Below are positions 7,833 through 14,324 of a DNA stretch of 14,324 nt, in pieces. The stretch spans positions 1 to 14,324 of the forward strand of contig JABZIF010000020.1 of NCBI GenBank assembly GCA_015258485.1, given 5' to 3'. The translations under genes and the position numbers were made by a program. The notes below the pieces were generated by a model. It did no database searches. It saw only the letters and a program-made list of their open reading frames with translations, and was not told the origin of the DNA. How positions within the stretch are numbered: the first letter of the stretch is position 1; each line of letters opens with the position of its first letter. Source of the stretch: Atopobiaceae bacterium. Lineage in GTDB: Bacteria; Actinomycetota; Coriobacteriia; Coriobacteriales; Atopobiaceae.

Positions 7833-8255
7833 CTAGACTCCCTTATGTTTTTGTGCATCCAGCCATGACTGCAAAAAAAGTGAAGCTGCAATCATGTCAA
7901 CTTTTCCGCGCATAGACTTTTCTGACAGCCCCTGTGCGTGCAGAATCTTTTTTGCCTCCGCGGATGAAAATCTTTCATCCGTAAATTCTAATGGAAGTTG
8001 ACAGTGTTCTGCAATTTGTTGAGCTTGAAAGGTAATTTTTTGCGCTTGTGGCCCATCTTCTCCAGAGAGCGTCTTAGGACGTCCACAAACTAAAAGCTCA
8101 GGGTTCCAATCATCCAATACGTTTCTAAATGATCTTGCATGAGCAATCACTTCCTGAGTAGGTAGCACACACACTGGTGACGCAATAGCACCATCGGGGT
8201 CGCTTACTGCAACCCCGATGCGAACTTCACCAATATCAAGTGCCATAACACGCAA
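7833..8255 (-). CDS. ruvX: RuvX/YqgF: putative Holliday junction resolvase, pre-16S rRNA nuclease
   Basis: A 140-residue RNase H-fold protein of the YqgF family, known for 5' maturation of 16S rRNA and proposed as a Holliday junction resolvase. The N terminus MRVMALDIGEVRIGVAVSD carries the first catalytic Asp (7), TDERFSS the acidic pair (93/94) and KVDMIAASLFLQSWLD the last Asp (120). VCGRPKTLSG matches the family's GLP-type loop. The start is a TTG at 8255. It restores the usual MR-x-x-LD beginning but has only a weak ribosome site (AGGTG, inside the end of alaS). An ATG three codons later (8246) is possible. It lies three bases after the alaS stop and abuts mltG with no gap. The AI-2E permease-alaS-ruvX-mltG order is also known from Bacillus. 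Confidence 0.93.
   Translation of the reverse strand: MRVMALDIGEVRIGVAVSDPDGAIASPVCVLPTQEVIAHARSFRNVLDDWNPELLVCGRPKTLSGEDGPQAQKITFQAQQIAEHCQLPLEFTDERFSSAEAKKILHAQGLSEKSMRGKVDMIAASLFLQSWLDAQKHKGV
8192..8220 (-). repeat. Perfect 9-bp inverted repeat inside the start of ruvX
   Basis: CATCGGGGT (8192-8200) and ACCCCGATG (8212-8220) are exact reverse complements around an 11-base loop. On the mRNA this would form a GC-rich hairpin at codons 12-21 of ruvX. No T-run follows on either strand, so it is not an intrinsic terminator. It could affect ruvX translation or RNA processing, or it may be a chance result of encoding VRIGVAVSDPDG. Confidence 0.6.
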
Positions 8256-8258
8256 CTC

Positions 8259-10904
8259 TTATGCACCTAACTTTTCTTTTGCAGCTGCAAGCGCCTGATC
8301 AATTCCGGCTGAATTTGACCCACCTGCCTGCGCCATTGCAGGTTTACCTCCGCCGTGACCATCAATATACCCTGAAATACTTTTTATAATTTCTCCTGCC
8401 GAGAAACCCGCAGCAACTGCCGAATCAGTAGCGCCAGCAAGCAGCGACACTTTTCCATCAGCCGTAGCAGATGCAATAACGCATGCTACAGGTTGTCCAT
8501 CAGATGCATCACGGATTCCGTCCCAAGCAGAACGAAGCTCCTTACCAGAAAGACCTTCAAGCTTTGCAATAACACAGCTATAGCCATTAAGCTGGATAGC
8601 GCTTTTAACCGCTTCGGCCACCTGATTACTTCCAGCACCAGTGAGTGCAGCTTCAAGCTTATGGTTAGCAATACGAAGATCTTGCTGAAGCTGTTCAACA
8701 CGCTCAGCAACTACATCCGGACGTACCTTAAGCTCAGCGGCAACTTCATCAAGCTGTGTGAGACGCTCGTCTACGTACTGGATAGCGCCCATAGAAGTAA
8801 CAGCCTCGATACGCCTTGAGTTAGAACCAACAGAGCCCTCTGAAACAATCTTAAACAAACCAAGATCAGCAGTATTTCGCGCATGCGTACCACCGCAAAG
8901 TTCACGAGAGAACGGCTTATCCTCCGAACCTGCGGAAACAACACGTACTACATCACCGTACTTCTCGCCAAATAGTGCTACCGCACCTGCTGCCTTTGCA
9001 TCTTCAATACTCATAATCTGAGTAACAATTGACTTAGCAGCAAAAATTTCAGCGTTTACCATACCCTCAATACGCTCAAGCTCATCTTTGGTCAAAGCCT
9101 CAAAATGCGTAAAATCAAAACGTAGACGATCTGGAGCAACTAAAGAACCCGCCTGGTTAACATGATTTCCCAAAACTTTCTTAAGAGCAGCGTCCAAAAG
9201 GTGCGTTGCTGTATGATTACGACGAATAAGCTCTCTACGTCCAGCATCAATAGTTGCGGTAACTGAATCACCAACAGAGAGCGTACCCTCCTCTACTGTG
9301 CCAATATGCGATTCAAGGCCACCATCACGATGTTTAGTATCAGATACGTGGACATACAAACCAGGTGCTGTAAGACTTCCAGAATCGCCAACCTGACCAC
9401 CCATCTCTGCATAAAATGGTGTCCTATCTAAAACAACCTCAACATCAGAACCCGCACTGACAGACTCAACTTCCTGGCCATCTTGGACAAGAGCTACAAC
9501 CTTAACGCCGCAAAGCTCATTATTGTCGTAGCCATCAAAAACGGTCTCATCAAGATGATCTGAAAGCGCAACCCATACACTTTGAGCCTTACCCCATGCG
9601 TCGCGGTTTGCCGATTTACGAGCACGTTCACGCTGCTCAGTCATTGCAACATTAAAAGCATCCATATCAACTGAATGACCGGCGTTTTCTGCAATTTCAC
9701 GCGTCAAATCAATGGGGAAACCGTAGGTATCATGCAATAGAAATGCGACAGCACCAGAAAGTTGTGAGCCTTCTTTAAGTTGGTCAAGCTCTGTAGCAAG
9801 TCTCGACTCACCGGCATCAAGCGTAGCGCCAAAACGCTCTTCTTCTGCAGTCAAAATACCATCGATAAGAGCGGCTTTCTCGACTAACTCTGGATACTCA
9901 TTTGACAAAAGATGCGCAACCTCATGGGCATACTCTGCCATAAAGATTCCCTGAATACCCAGAAGACGTCCATGATATACCGCGCGACGAAGTAAACGAC
10001 GAAGAATATAACTTCTTCCTTCATTACCAGGAAGGATACCATCGCCAATCATAAAGGTAACAGCACGTGAATGATCAGCTAAAATTCGTAAACTTCGATC
10101 AATCTGTTCAGACGTGTGATACTTCTTACCAGAGAGTTTCTCGCCAAGTGCAATAAGAGTGCGCATAATGTCACCCTCATAGTTGGTTCCCTCGTGCTGC
10201 ATAATTGCAGCAATACGCTCCAGGCCCATACCAGTATCAATATTGCGGTGAGGAAGCTCGGGCATTGAGCCGTCTTCTTGACGATCATACTGCGTAAAAA
10301 CCAAGTTCCAGAACTCAAGATAACGGTCTCCGTCATCACCAGGGGCTTCTCCCTCAAAATCAGGACCTTGATCAAAGTAAATCTCTGAACAAGGACCGCA
10401 AGGTCCCGTAGGCCCGGCGGCCCAGAAATTATCTTCTTCACCAAGACGAGTAATGTGATCTTCAGCTACACCAAGTGATTTCCAAATCTCAATTGCCTCG
10501 TCATCATCCACATATACGGTGAAGTAAAGACGATCAAGTGGTAAACCAAGATGTTCAGGAGAAGATATAAACTCCATTGCCCATGTACACGCATCTCGTT
10601 TGGTATAGCCGCCAAAGGAGAAGTTGCCGAGCATCTCAAAAAAAGACAAATGACGAGAATCGCCAATATTGTCAATATCATTCGTACGAAGGCACTTTTG
10701 GCACGACGTTGCACCAATTTCCTTCATAGTCTTAATTCCCTGGTAGTACTCTTTAAACTGATTCATACCCGCATTAGCAAGAAGGAGCGATGGGTCAGAG
10801 GGAACTAAAGAAGAGGAAGGATAACGCTTACATCCCTTACTCTCAAAAAAGTCGAGAAAATTCTTACGAATTTCAGCTGTTGTCATTGTTTTATAGTCGG
10901 CCAT
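8259..10904 (-). CDS. alaS: Alanyl-tRNA synthetase
   Basis: Class II synthetase that charges tRNA-Ala and edits mischarged Ser/Gly. The 881 residues match the bacterial family. The catalytic domain opens with TTAEIRKNFLDFFESKGC (8-25) and SSLVPSDPSLLLANAGM (31-47). It also has the PTGPCGPCSEIYFD loop (165-178) and the GLER class II motif (227-230). The editing domain carries zinc-site HTATH (564-568) and CGGTH (670-674). The C-Ala domain ends with DGHGGGKPAMAQAGG (848-862). No domain is missing. The ATG is preceded by GGAGA at a spacing of about eight bases. It begins 24 bases after the AI-2E permease gene, with no room for a separate promoter, so its transcription appears to come from the sigma-factor operon upstream or from promoters inside it. 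That is notable for an essential gene. Confidence 0.98.
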   Translation of the reverse strand: MADYKTMTTAEIRKNFLDFFESKGCKRYPSSSLVPSDPSLLLANAGMNQFKEYYQGIKTMKEIGATSCQKCLRTNDIDNIGDSRHLSFFEMLGNFSFGGYTKRDACTWAMEFISSPEHLGLPLDRLYFTVYVDDDEAIEIWKSLGVAEDHITRLGEEDNFWAAGPTGPCGPCSEIYFDQGPDFEGEAPGDDGDRYLEFWNLVFTQYDRQEDGSMPELPHRNIDTGMGLERIAAIMQHEGTNYEGDIMRTLIALGEKLSGKKYHTSEQIDRSLRILADHSRAVTFMIGDGILPGNEGRSYILRRLLRRAVYHGRLLGIQGIFMAEYAHEVAHLLSNEYPELVEKAALIDGILTAEEERFGATLDAGESRLATELDQLKEGSQLSGAVAFLLHDTYGFPIDLTREIAENAGHSVDMDAFNVAMTEQRERARKSANRDAWGKAQSVWVALSDHLDETVFDGYDNNELCGVKVVALVQDGQEVESVSAGSDVEVVLDRTPFYAEMGGQVGDSGSLTAPGLYVHVSDTKHRDGGLESHIGTVEEGTLSVGDSVTATIDAGRRELIRRNHTATHLLDAALKKVLGNHVNQAGSLVAPDRLRFDFTHFEALTKDELERIEGMVNAEIFAAKSIVTQIMSIEDAKAAGAVALFGEKYGDVVRVVSAGSEDKPFSRELCGGTHARNTADLGLFKIVSEGSVGSNSRRIEAVTSMGAIQYVDERLTQLDEVAAELKVRPDVVAERVEQLQQDLRIANHKLEAALTGAGSNQVAEAVKSAIQLNGYSCVIAKLEGLSGKELRSAWDGIRDASDGQPVACVIASATADGKVSLLAGATDSAVAAGFSAGEIIKSISGYIDGHGGGKPAMAQAGGSNSAGIDQALAAAKEKLGA

Positions 10905-10928
10905 ACCGTACTTCTCCGTGTTCTTAAA

Positions 10929-12311
10929 CTACTTTTTACCACTGTCTGAGTCTACCTCATCTGATGATGAGTGCGCTGAGCTATCGATATTTTCTCGTGG
11001 AATTTTAAAAAGTAACTGATAAAAATCATGTCCCAATATCTTTTGCATTGAGCCAGTTGCTTTTCTACGAACATGCCCCGCTATATCCCTATCAACCAGA
11101 CGTGAATCTTCAAAAAAGTGAGGATCATCCAAAGCATCAATCTCAGGGACAATTCTACCTTCTTCATCAACATATTGCGTTGAATTAAAAAGAGCCCCCG
11201 TTGGAGAAACAATTTGTCTACCTGAATATTTCTCAAAGAAATACACAAAGATACCCCTTAAGGCAGCAGTAAGCGGAATGGCTAAAATGGTTCCTACTAC
11301 ACCACCTAATGCGCCTCCAATCACAATGCCAAGGAGCGATAACCCCGGATGAACTTTCACGCTGCTCGCCATTATTAAAGGCGAAAGGACGTTATCCACA
11401 AGATTTTGGAACACAATCAAAATAATAAGTGTCCATAACGTCATAAGTGGATTGACAAGAATACTTAAAACAAGGGCAATACCTGCCGATACAACCGGCC
11501 CAACAACAGGGATAATATGAAAAATACCAGTAACCATTCCAATCAATGCTGCATACGGATTGCCCAGAAGTAGACAGCCAAAATAAACAAGAATACCGTT
11601 AACAGCAGACGTAATAATGGTACCTCGCATATAACCGCTTGTTGATCGACTCAGTATTGCAAGCATCAACCTAAACTCATTTTCTTTTTGAGGTCCAGCA
11701 ATAAGAGCGAGCTCTCTTACGATAACTGGATAATCTTTAGCTAACCAATAAGAAAGCACAAGACCTAAGAAGAAAATCATCAAATGATTTGCCATAGAAG
11801 AAATATTGCCTAAGGCGGAAGTAGAAATCCAGCTCAAAATACCAGATGCAACTGATACACCAATGTTAGATGCCTGCTCAATAACTAGCTCAACAGTTTG
11901 CTGAATAGTAGGATTATTAGCCGAATCAAAATTCCACCAAAATTCTCTTGCCATTGCAGCAATCTGGCTGGCATAACTTGGCGCATTTTTAAGCAATTCT
12001 GTTAACTCAAAAATCAATGGCTGTGCAATAAGAATAAAAAATACAACTAAAACCACCAGTGTAAATACAAGTGAAATAAATGCAGAAATACCTCTTGAAA
12101 TCCCTTTATCTTCAAGAAAGTTAGTTACGGGGCTACATACAAATGCAACAATGGCGCCAATAGCCAGAAGCTCTACTGCTTGACTCAAAATCCCAAGAAT
12201 ATAGAGAATAAGCGCACAAAGTATTACTGAACCGATTATGGTCCAAACAAGTAAACCACGCTTCTTCCAATCAGGAAAAGAGTCACGAGAAACATTTGAC
12301 TTTTGGTCCAT
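10929..12311 (-). CDS. AI-2E family (PerM/YdiK-type) membrane permease
   Basis: A 460-residue integral membrane protein of the AI-2E transporter family (PF01594 type). Hydrophobic segments lie near residues 20-40, 44-62, 74-98, 150-165, 176-192, 235-285, 288-304 and 325-358. Conserved family pieces include IFHIIPVVGPVVS (263-275) and FQNLVDNVLSPLIMASSVKVHPGLSLLG (301-328). About 100 hydrophilic residues follow the last span, rich in Asp and Ser, and form a long cytoplasmic tail. The start codon overlaps the sigma-factor stop by one base (TAATG) with no clear ribosome site, so it is read by translational coupling. Members export varied solutes, and several act as Na+/H+ antiporters; autoinducer export is shown for few. 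A permease of this family also precedes alaS in Bacillus, so its placement is conserved and does not indicate quorum sensing. Confidence 0.92.
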   Translation of the reverse strand: MDQKSNVSRDSFPDWKKRGLLVWTIIGSVILCALILYILGILSQAVELLAIGAIVAFVCSPVTNFLEDKGISRGISAFISLVFTLVVLVVFFILIAQPLIFELTELLKNAPSYASQIAAMAREFWWNFDSANNPTIQQTVELVIEQASNIGVSVASGILSWISTSALGNISSMANHLMIFFLGLVLSYWLAKDYPVIVRELALIAGPQKENEFRLMLAILSRSTSGYMRGTIITSAVNGILVYFGCLLLGNPYAALIGMVTGIFHIIPVVGPVVSAGIALVLSILVNPLMTLWTLIILIVFQNLVDNVLSPLIMASSVKVHPGLSLLGIVIGGALGGVVGTILAIPLTAALRGIFVYFFEKYSGRQIVSPTGALFNSTQYVDEEGRIVPEIDALDDPHFFEDSRLVDRDIAGHVRRKATGSMQKILGHDFYQLLFKIPRENIDSSAHSSSDEVDSDSGKK

Positions 12312-13165
12312 TAACGATTCACACTTTCTGGATCAATTTTTTCTTGAATACGCTTTAAAGTCCTACGCAAAAGTCTGGAAACTTGTACCTGAGAAATATT
12401 AAGCTTATCAGCAATTTCTACTTGCGTGAGGCCTTCAACAAAACGCATACGAATAATCTCTTGCTCACGGGGAGAGAAGTCTCTAATAGCATCTTCAAGC
12501 ACAATGCGATCATCAGATCCCGCAAGATCCTCATCTTCAGTCACATACTGATCAATAACAGAAGGAGTTTCATCTCCATCGGCACTTGATCCGCCACCCT
12601 CAAGAGGAACAGAACTATAAGCACTTGAAGATTCCATAGCCTCAAGACACTCTTCAACTGTCGTGTCAAGACGCTTTGCAATCTCTTCGATTGAAGGACT
12701 TCTTTGCAACTCTTTAGTAAGTTCATCAGTTGCTTGATTAATCTTGGCAGAGAGCTCCTGCAACCGTCGAGGAACTCTAACAGACCAACCTTTATCGCGA
12801 AAATGACGCTTAATCTCTCCCATAATAGTTGGAGTTGCATACGTAGTAAATTCAAGTCCGCGATTCGGCTCAAACCTATCTATAGCTTTAATCAAACCAA
12901 TGGTACCAACCTGAATAAGGTCATCCAACGGTTCTCCACGATTTTTAAACTTTGATGCCAAAAAACGAACAAGATTAAGATGGCTTACAATAAGCTGGTC
13001 TCTTACCTCAGAATCTTTTGTTTCTTGATATTGTGCAAAGAGCTTGCGTGTTCTTTCTTTATCCCAAGCGGGAGTCCCTCGAGAAGCACGACGGGCAGCT
13101 CTACGTGCAGCTTTCTGCACGTCTGCAGAATTGCGCGCAGCTCCGTTTACTTCTTGATTAGGCAT
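12311..13165 (-). CDS. RNA polymerase sigma factor, SigB/SigF/SigG subfamily
   Basis: Group 3 sigma-70 factor that directs RNA polymerase to stress- or stage-specific promoters. After a basic N terminus (RRAARRASRG), region 2 runs from about 55 to 126 with LIVSHLNLVRFLASKF, DDLIQVGTIGLIKAIDRFEP and FTTYATPTIMGEIKRHFRD. Region 3 covers about 130-210 with VRVPRRLQELSAKI and SPSIEEIAKRLDT. Region 4 (about 226-278) has FSPREQEIIRMRF and the helix-turn-helix GLTQVEIADKLNISQVQVSR. The length (284-286) and this layout match SigB/SigF rather than housekeeping sigma. The frame starts at a GTG at 13171 or an ATG two codons later (13165); GGCGG upstream suits the ATG better. It overlaps the anti-sigma-like gene by about 8 bases and the AI-2E permease by one. 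That gene pairing, usual for partner-switching sigma factors, suggests control by the preceding protein. Confidence 0.94.
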   Translation of the reverse strand: MPNQEVNGAARNSADVQKAARRAARRASRGTPAWDKERTRKLFAQYQETKDSEVRDQLIVSHLNLVRFLASKFKNRGEPLDDLIQVGTIGLIKAIDRFEPNRGLEFTTYATPTIMGEIKRHFRDKGWSVRVPRRLQELSAKINQATDELTKELQRSPSIEEIAKRLDTTVEECLEAMESSSAYSSVPLEGGGSSADGDETPSVIDQYVTEDEDLAGSDDRIVLEDAIRDFSPREQEIIRMRFVEGLTQVEIADKLNISQVQVSRLLRRTLKRIQEKIDPESVNR

Positions 13166-13541
13166 GCTCACCGCCCGCAGTCTTTACAAGTTGCAACACA
13201 TAACCATCATCACTTAACGAGAACTCATCACAAATAGCAGAAAGTAAAAGCTCAACAAGTTCTAATGGCTGAGCATTATCAGAATTTAATTCAACTGGAT
13301 CTTCATCACCTAACGTAAACTCAATTTGCATTGAAGTGTCCGTAAGAGTAAAGAGAATATTTACTGTTTCTGGCTGTGTTCCACAAGCAAAAACAAAACC
13401 TTCTTCAGCAGCCATTTTTATATCTTCAAGTTCATCCACATTCATCTTGCAAAGAACCGCGAGATTAGCTGCCATCATTCTGACCGATCGAGCAAAAGTA
13501 GGATCAGCGGGAACTGAAAGTTCAATTTTTTTCTGCAACAT
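13158..13541 (-). CDS. RsbW/SpoIIAB-like anti-sigma factor lacking ATP-binding boxes
   Basis: A 127-residue protein immediately before and overlapping a SigB/SigF-type sigma gene, the normal place of an RsbW/SpoIIAB anti-sigma kinase. The N-terminal strand and helix (KIELSVPADPTFARSVRMMAANLA) and the helix DELEDIKMAAEEGFVFACG align with the HATPase fold. The N-box usually reads SEAVTNA. Here it reads EEGFVFA: the Glu is kept (47) but the Mg-binding Asn is Phe (51). The DxGxG box is replaced by LGDEDPVE (77-84), and the GLGL box by QPLELVELLL (91-100). The C-terminal strand GYVLQLVKT fits the fold. I infer a sigma-binding protein without kinase activity. An ATG preceded by AGGA at six bases starts it, eight bases after the DUF948-like gene. 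No RsbV-type antagonist is visible nearby. The family call rests on context and partial motifs. Confidence 0.72.
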   Translation of the reverse strand: MLQKKIELSVPADPTFARSVRMMAANLAVLCKMNVDELEDIKMAAEEGFVFACGTQPETVNILFTLTDTSMQIEFTLGDEDPVELNSDNAQPLELVELLLSAICDEFSLSDDGYVLQLVKTAGGEHA

Positions 13542-13549
13542 AGCCTATC

Positions 13550-14164
13550 CTACTCCTCAGCCTTTTGAGAAGACTCAGATCCATATTCAATATAAAAACG
13601 TTCCTGACGAGAAGACTTCTTGCTACTTTTAGAAGCATTATGTGAAAGAAGAGGCAACTCCTCCAGATATTCTTGAGCCCGCTGGGCACTTTGCTGAGCA
13701 GAAGCAGTAGCGTCACTTAATCGCTCTTGAGCTGCCTCAGCAAGCTTTGATGGATTAAGGGAACCACCCAAGCCACTGCCAAGCTTTGAGACAGATTCAA
13801 CAACACCGTTAACTGCATTTGATGCAGCCTTACTTACCGATGTAGTTACTGCAGATGCAGCGCCAGAAACTGTTGCCACATCACCCAAAACTACATTGAG
13901 GCTCTCTAATGAAGTATTGGCATTATCAGCAGCAGCATCAACCTTTTGCATAAGAGCTGGAAGTTGTTTAATTGTTGGATCAAGGTCATCCATCATGCCA
14001 TCAATTTTTGAAATGATAGGCTGAATCTGCTCAATGGTATCGTTGGCAGACACGGTAATCTCAGTGATAGATTTTCTTGTTGATCTAATGGTAAGAGCAA
14101 TCTCTATAACAGCCCATACACCAACAACCACCAAAATGACCAACGCAATATTTAAATAATCCAT
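13550..14164 (-). CDS. DUF948-like membrane-anchored coiled-coil protein
   Basis: A protein of about 204 residues and no known enzymatic role. An N-terminal membrane span (YLNIALVILVVVGVWAVIEI) is followed by a long helical, heptad-like region (ITEITVSANDTIEQIQPIIS onward to about 110) resembling DUF948 proteins. An Ala/Ser/Val-rich segment (about 110-150) and a Gln/Ala/Ser-rich, basic then acidic tail come next. The frame opens at an ATG at 14173, but AAGGG touches that codon. The ATG at 14164 stands eight or nine bases after AAGGG and leaves the span at the very N terminus, so I prefer it. In other actinobacteria DUF948 genes lie just upstream of alaS, and here it heads the same run with the sigma/anti-sigma pair between. 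Small membrane coiled-coil proteins of this kind are linked to stress in Gram-positive bacteria; function here is unknown. Confidence 0.8.
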   Translation of the reverse strand: MDYLNIALVILVVVGVWAVIEIALTIRSTRKSITEITVSANDTIEQIQPIISKIDGMMDDLDPTIKQLPALMQKVDAAADNANTSLESLNVVLGDVATVSGAASAVTTSVSKAASNAVNGVVESVSKLGSGLGGSLNPSKLAEAAQERLSDATASAQQSAQRAQEYLEELPLLSHNASKSSKKSSRQERFYIEYGSESSQKAEE

Positions 14165-14258
14165 TAAAGCCATCCCTTAATACAAACGGTTATAGTCCAT
14201 CTTAATTTTACCCGAGGAACACGCGCTTCATGCCTCGAGAATAACTAATCAAAAAAAC
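14165..14258 (-). promoter_or_regulatory. Spacer and likely promoter region of the sigma operon
   Basis: A 94-base spacer between the upstream gene's stop and the DUF948-like start. On the minus strand it has a run of seven Ts just after the upstream stop, a weak 5-bp inverted repeat CGAGG/CCTCG (14213-14217 and 14233-14237), GGGTAA (14208-14213), the -10 candidate TAAAAT inside GGGTAAAATT, and TATAAC further on. None has a clear -35 at normal spacing. A promoter is expected here, but which motif serves is not decided. Confidence 0.35.
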
Positions 14259-14324
14259 CTACACCTCACCGTGACGATCACGCTCTGTTGCTGCAATTCT
14301 CCAAGCTTCCCACCCTCTAGGAGA
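14259..14324 (-). CDS. C-terminal end of an unidentified upstream gene (partial)
   Basis: The last 21 codons of a frame that enters from the right edge and ends with TAG at 14259-14261, giving GWEAWRIAATERDRHGEV as its final residues. The composition (Trp, Arg, Glu, His) looks like real protein. A second frame is also open for 24 codons, so the choice is not certain. The gene runs in the same direction as everything else here. Too little is visible to name a family. In mycobacteria a RarA-type ATPase gene lies upstream in this neighbourhood, but these residues do not let me confirm that. Confidence 0.4.
   Translation of the reverse strand, partial: SPRGWEAWRIAATERDRHGEV

Noticed and set aside
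8192..8220. Hairpin in ruvX as a transcription terminator
   Set aside because: No T-run follows the stem on either strand, and it lies inside an intact conserved coding region.
10929..12311. AI-2E permease as evidence for a quorum-sensing system
   Set aside because: The family name is historical and most members move other solutes. No luxS, lsr or signal-receptor gene is visible, and the placement before alaS is a conserved housekeeping arrangement.
14233..14324. Seven-T run after the partial upstream gene as an intrinsic terminator
   Set aside because: I could not find a stable stem directly before the T-run. Only 3-4 bp pairings with loops too small to form are present.
23..14324. Mobile element, phage, CRISPR or defence island
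   Set aside because: No transposase, integrase, direct-repeat array, att-like duplication or nuclease/toxin pair was seen. Gene order is ancestral and all genes are co-oriented.

Overview
The window is a densely packed, all-minus-strand stretch of a bacterial chromosome, with no rRNA or tRNA genes, no insertion sequence, no CRISPR array and no phage genes. Gene order and protein character fit a low-to-mid-GC actinobacterium of the class Coriobacteriia (Atopobium/Olsenella-like). The evidence is an actinobacterial alaS-ruvX-mltG ... aroK-aroB-pepQ order, a SigB/SigF-type sigma factor with its own HATPase-fold partner, and a mannose-family PTS in an AT-leaning sequence. The species is not claimed.

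In transcription order (right to left): the far right edge holds the last 21 codons of an unidentified gene (14259-14324). A short spacer follows, then a tightly coupled run: a DUF948-like membrane coiled-coil protein, an anti-sigma-like protein, a SigB/SigF-family sigma factor, an AI-2E family permease, alaS, ruvX, mltG and a YqeG-type HAD phosphatase. Spacers in this run are 25 bases or fewer and several genes overlap, so it looks like one operon joining stress-type regulation, tRNA charging, rRNA processing and cell-wall assembly. A 65-base gap with an extended -10 element then leads into aroK, an AroB-like gene (4-base ATGA overlap) and an M24 Xaa-Pro peptidase. This block ends at a perfect 10-bp intrinsic terminator at 2980-3014.

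Beyond the terminator is a separate three-gene operon for a mannose/fructose/sorbose-family PTS permease (IIAB, IIC, IID). Its first gene most likely begins at a TTG codon behind a strong GGAGG.

Two genes stand out. The gene in the aroB position is full length and recognisably AroB-like, but it has lost the NAD-binding glycine motif, the GGK loop and the apparent zinc ligands, while the adjacent shikimate kinase keeps all its motifs. aroE, aroC and aroQ, present in the equivalent mycobacterial cluster, are absent here. The anti-sigma-like protein keeps the family outline but lacks the N-box Asn and the glycine ATP-binding boxes, so it probably cannot act as an RsbW-type kinase. Both look like maintained pseudoenzymes rather than decaying pseudogenes, because their frames are intact and translationally coupled.
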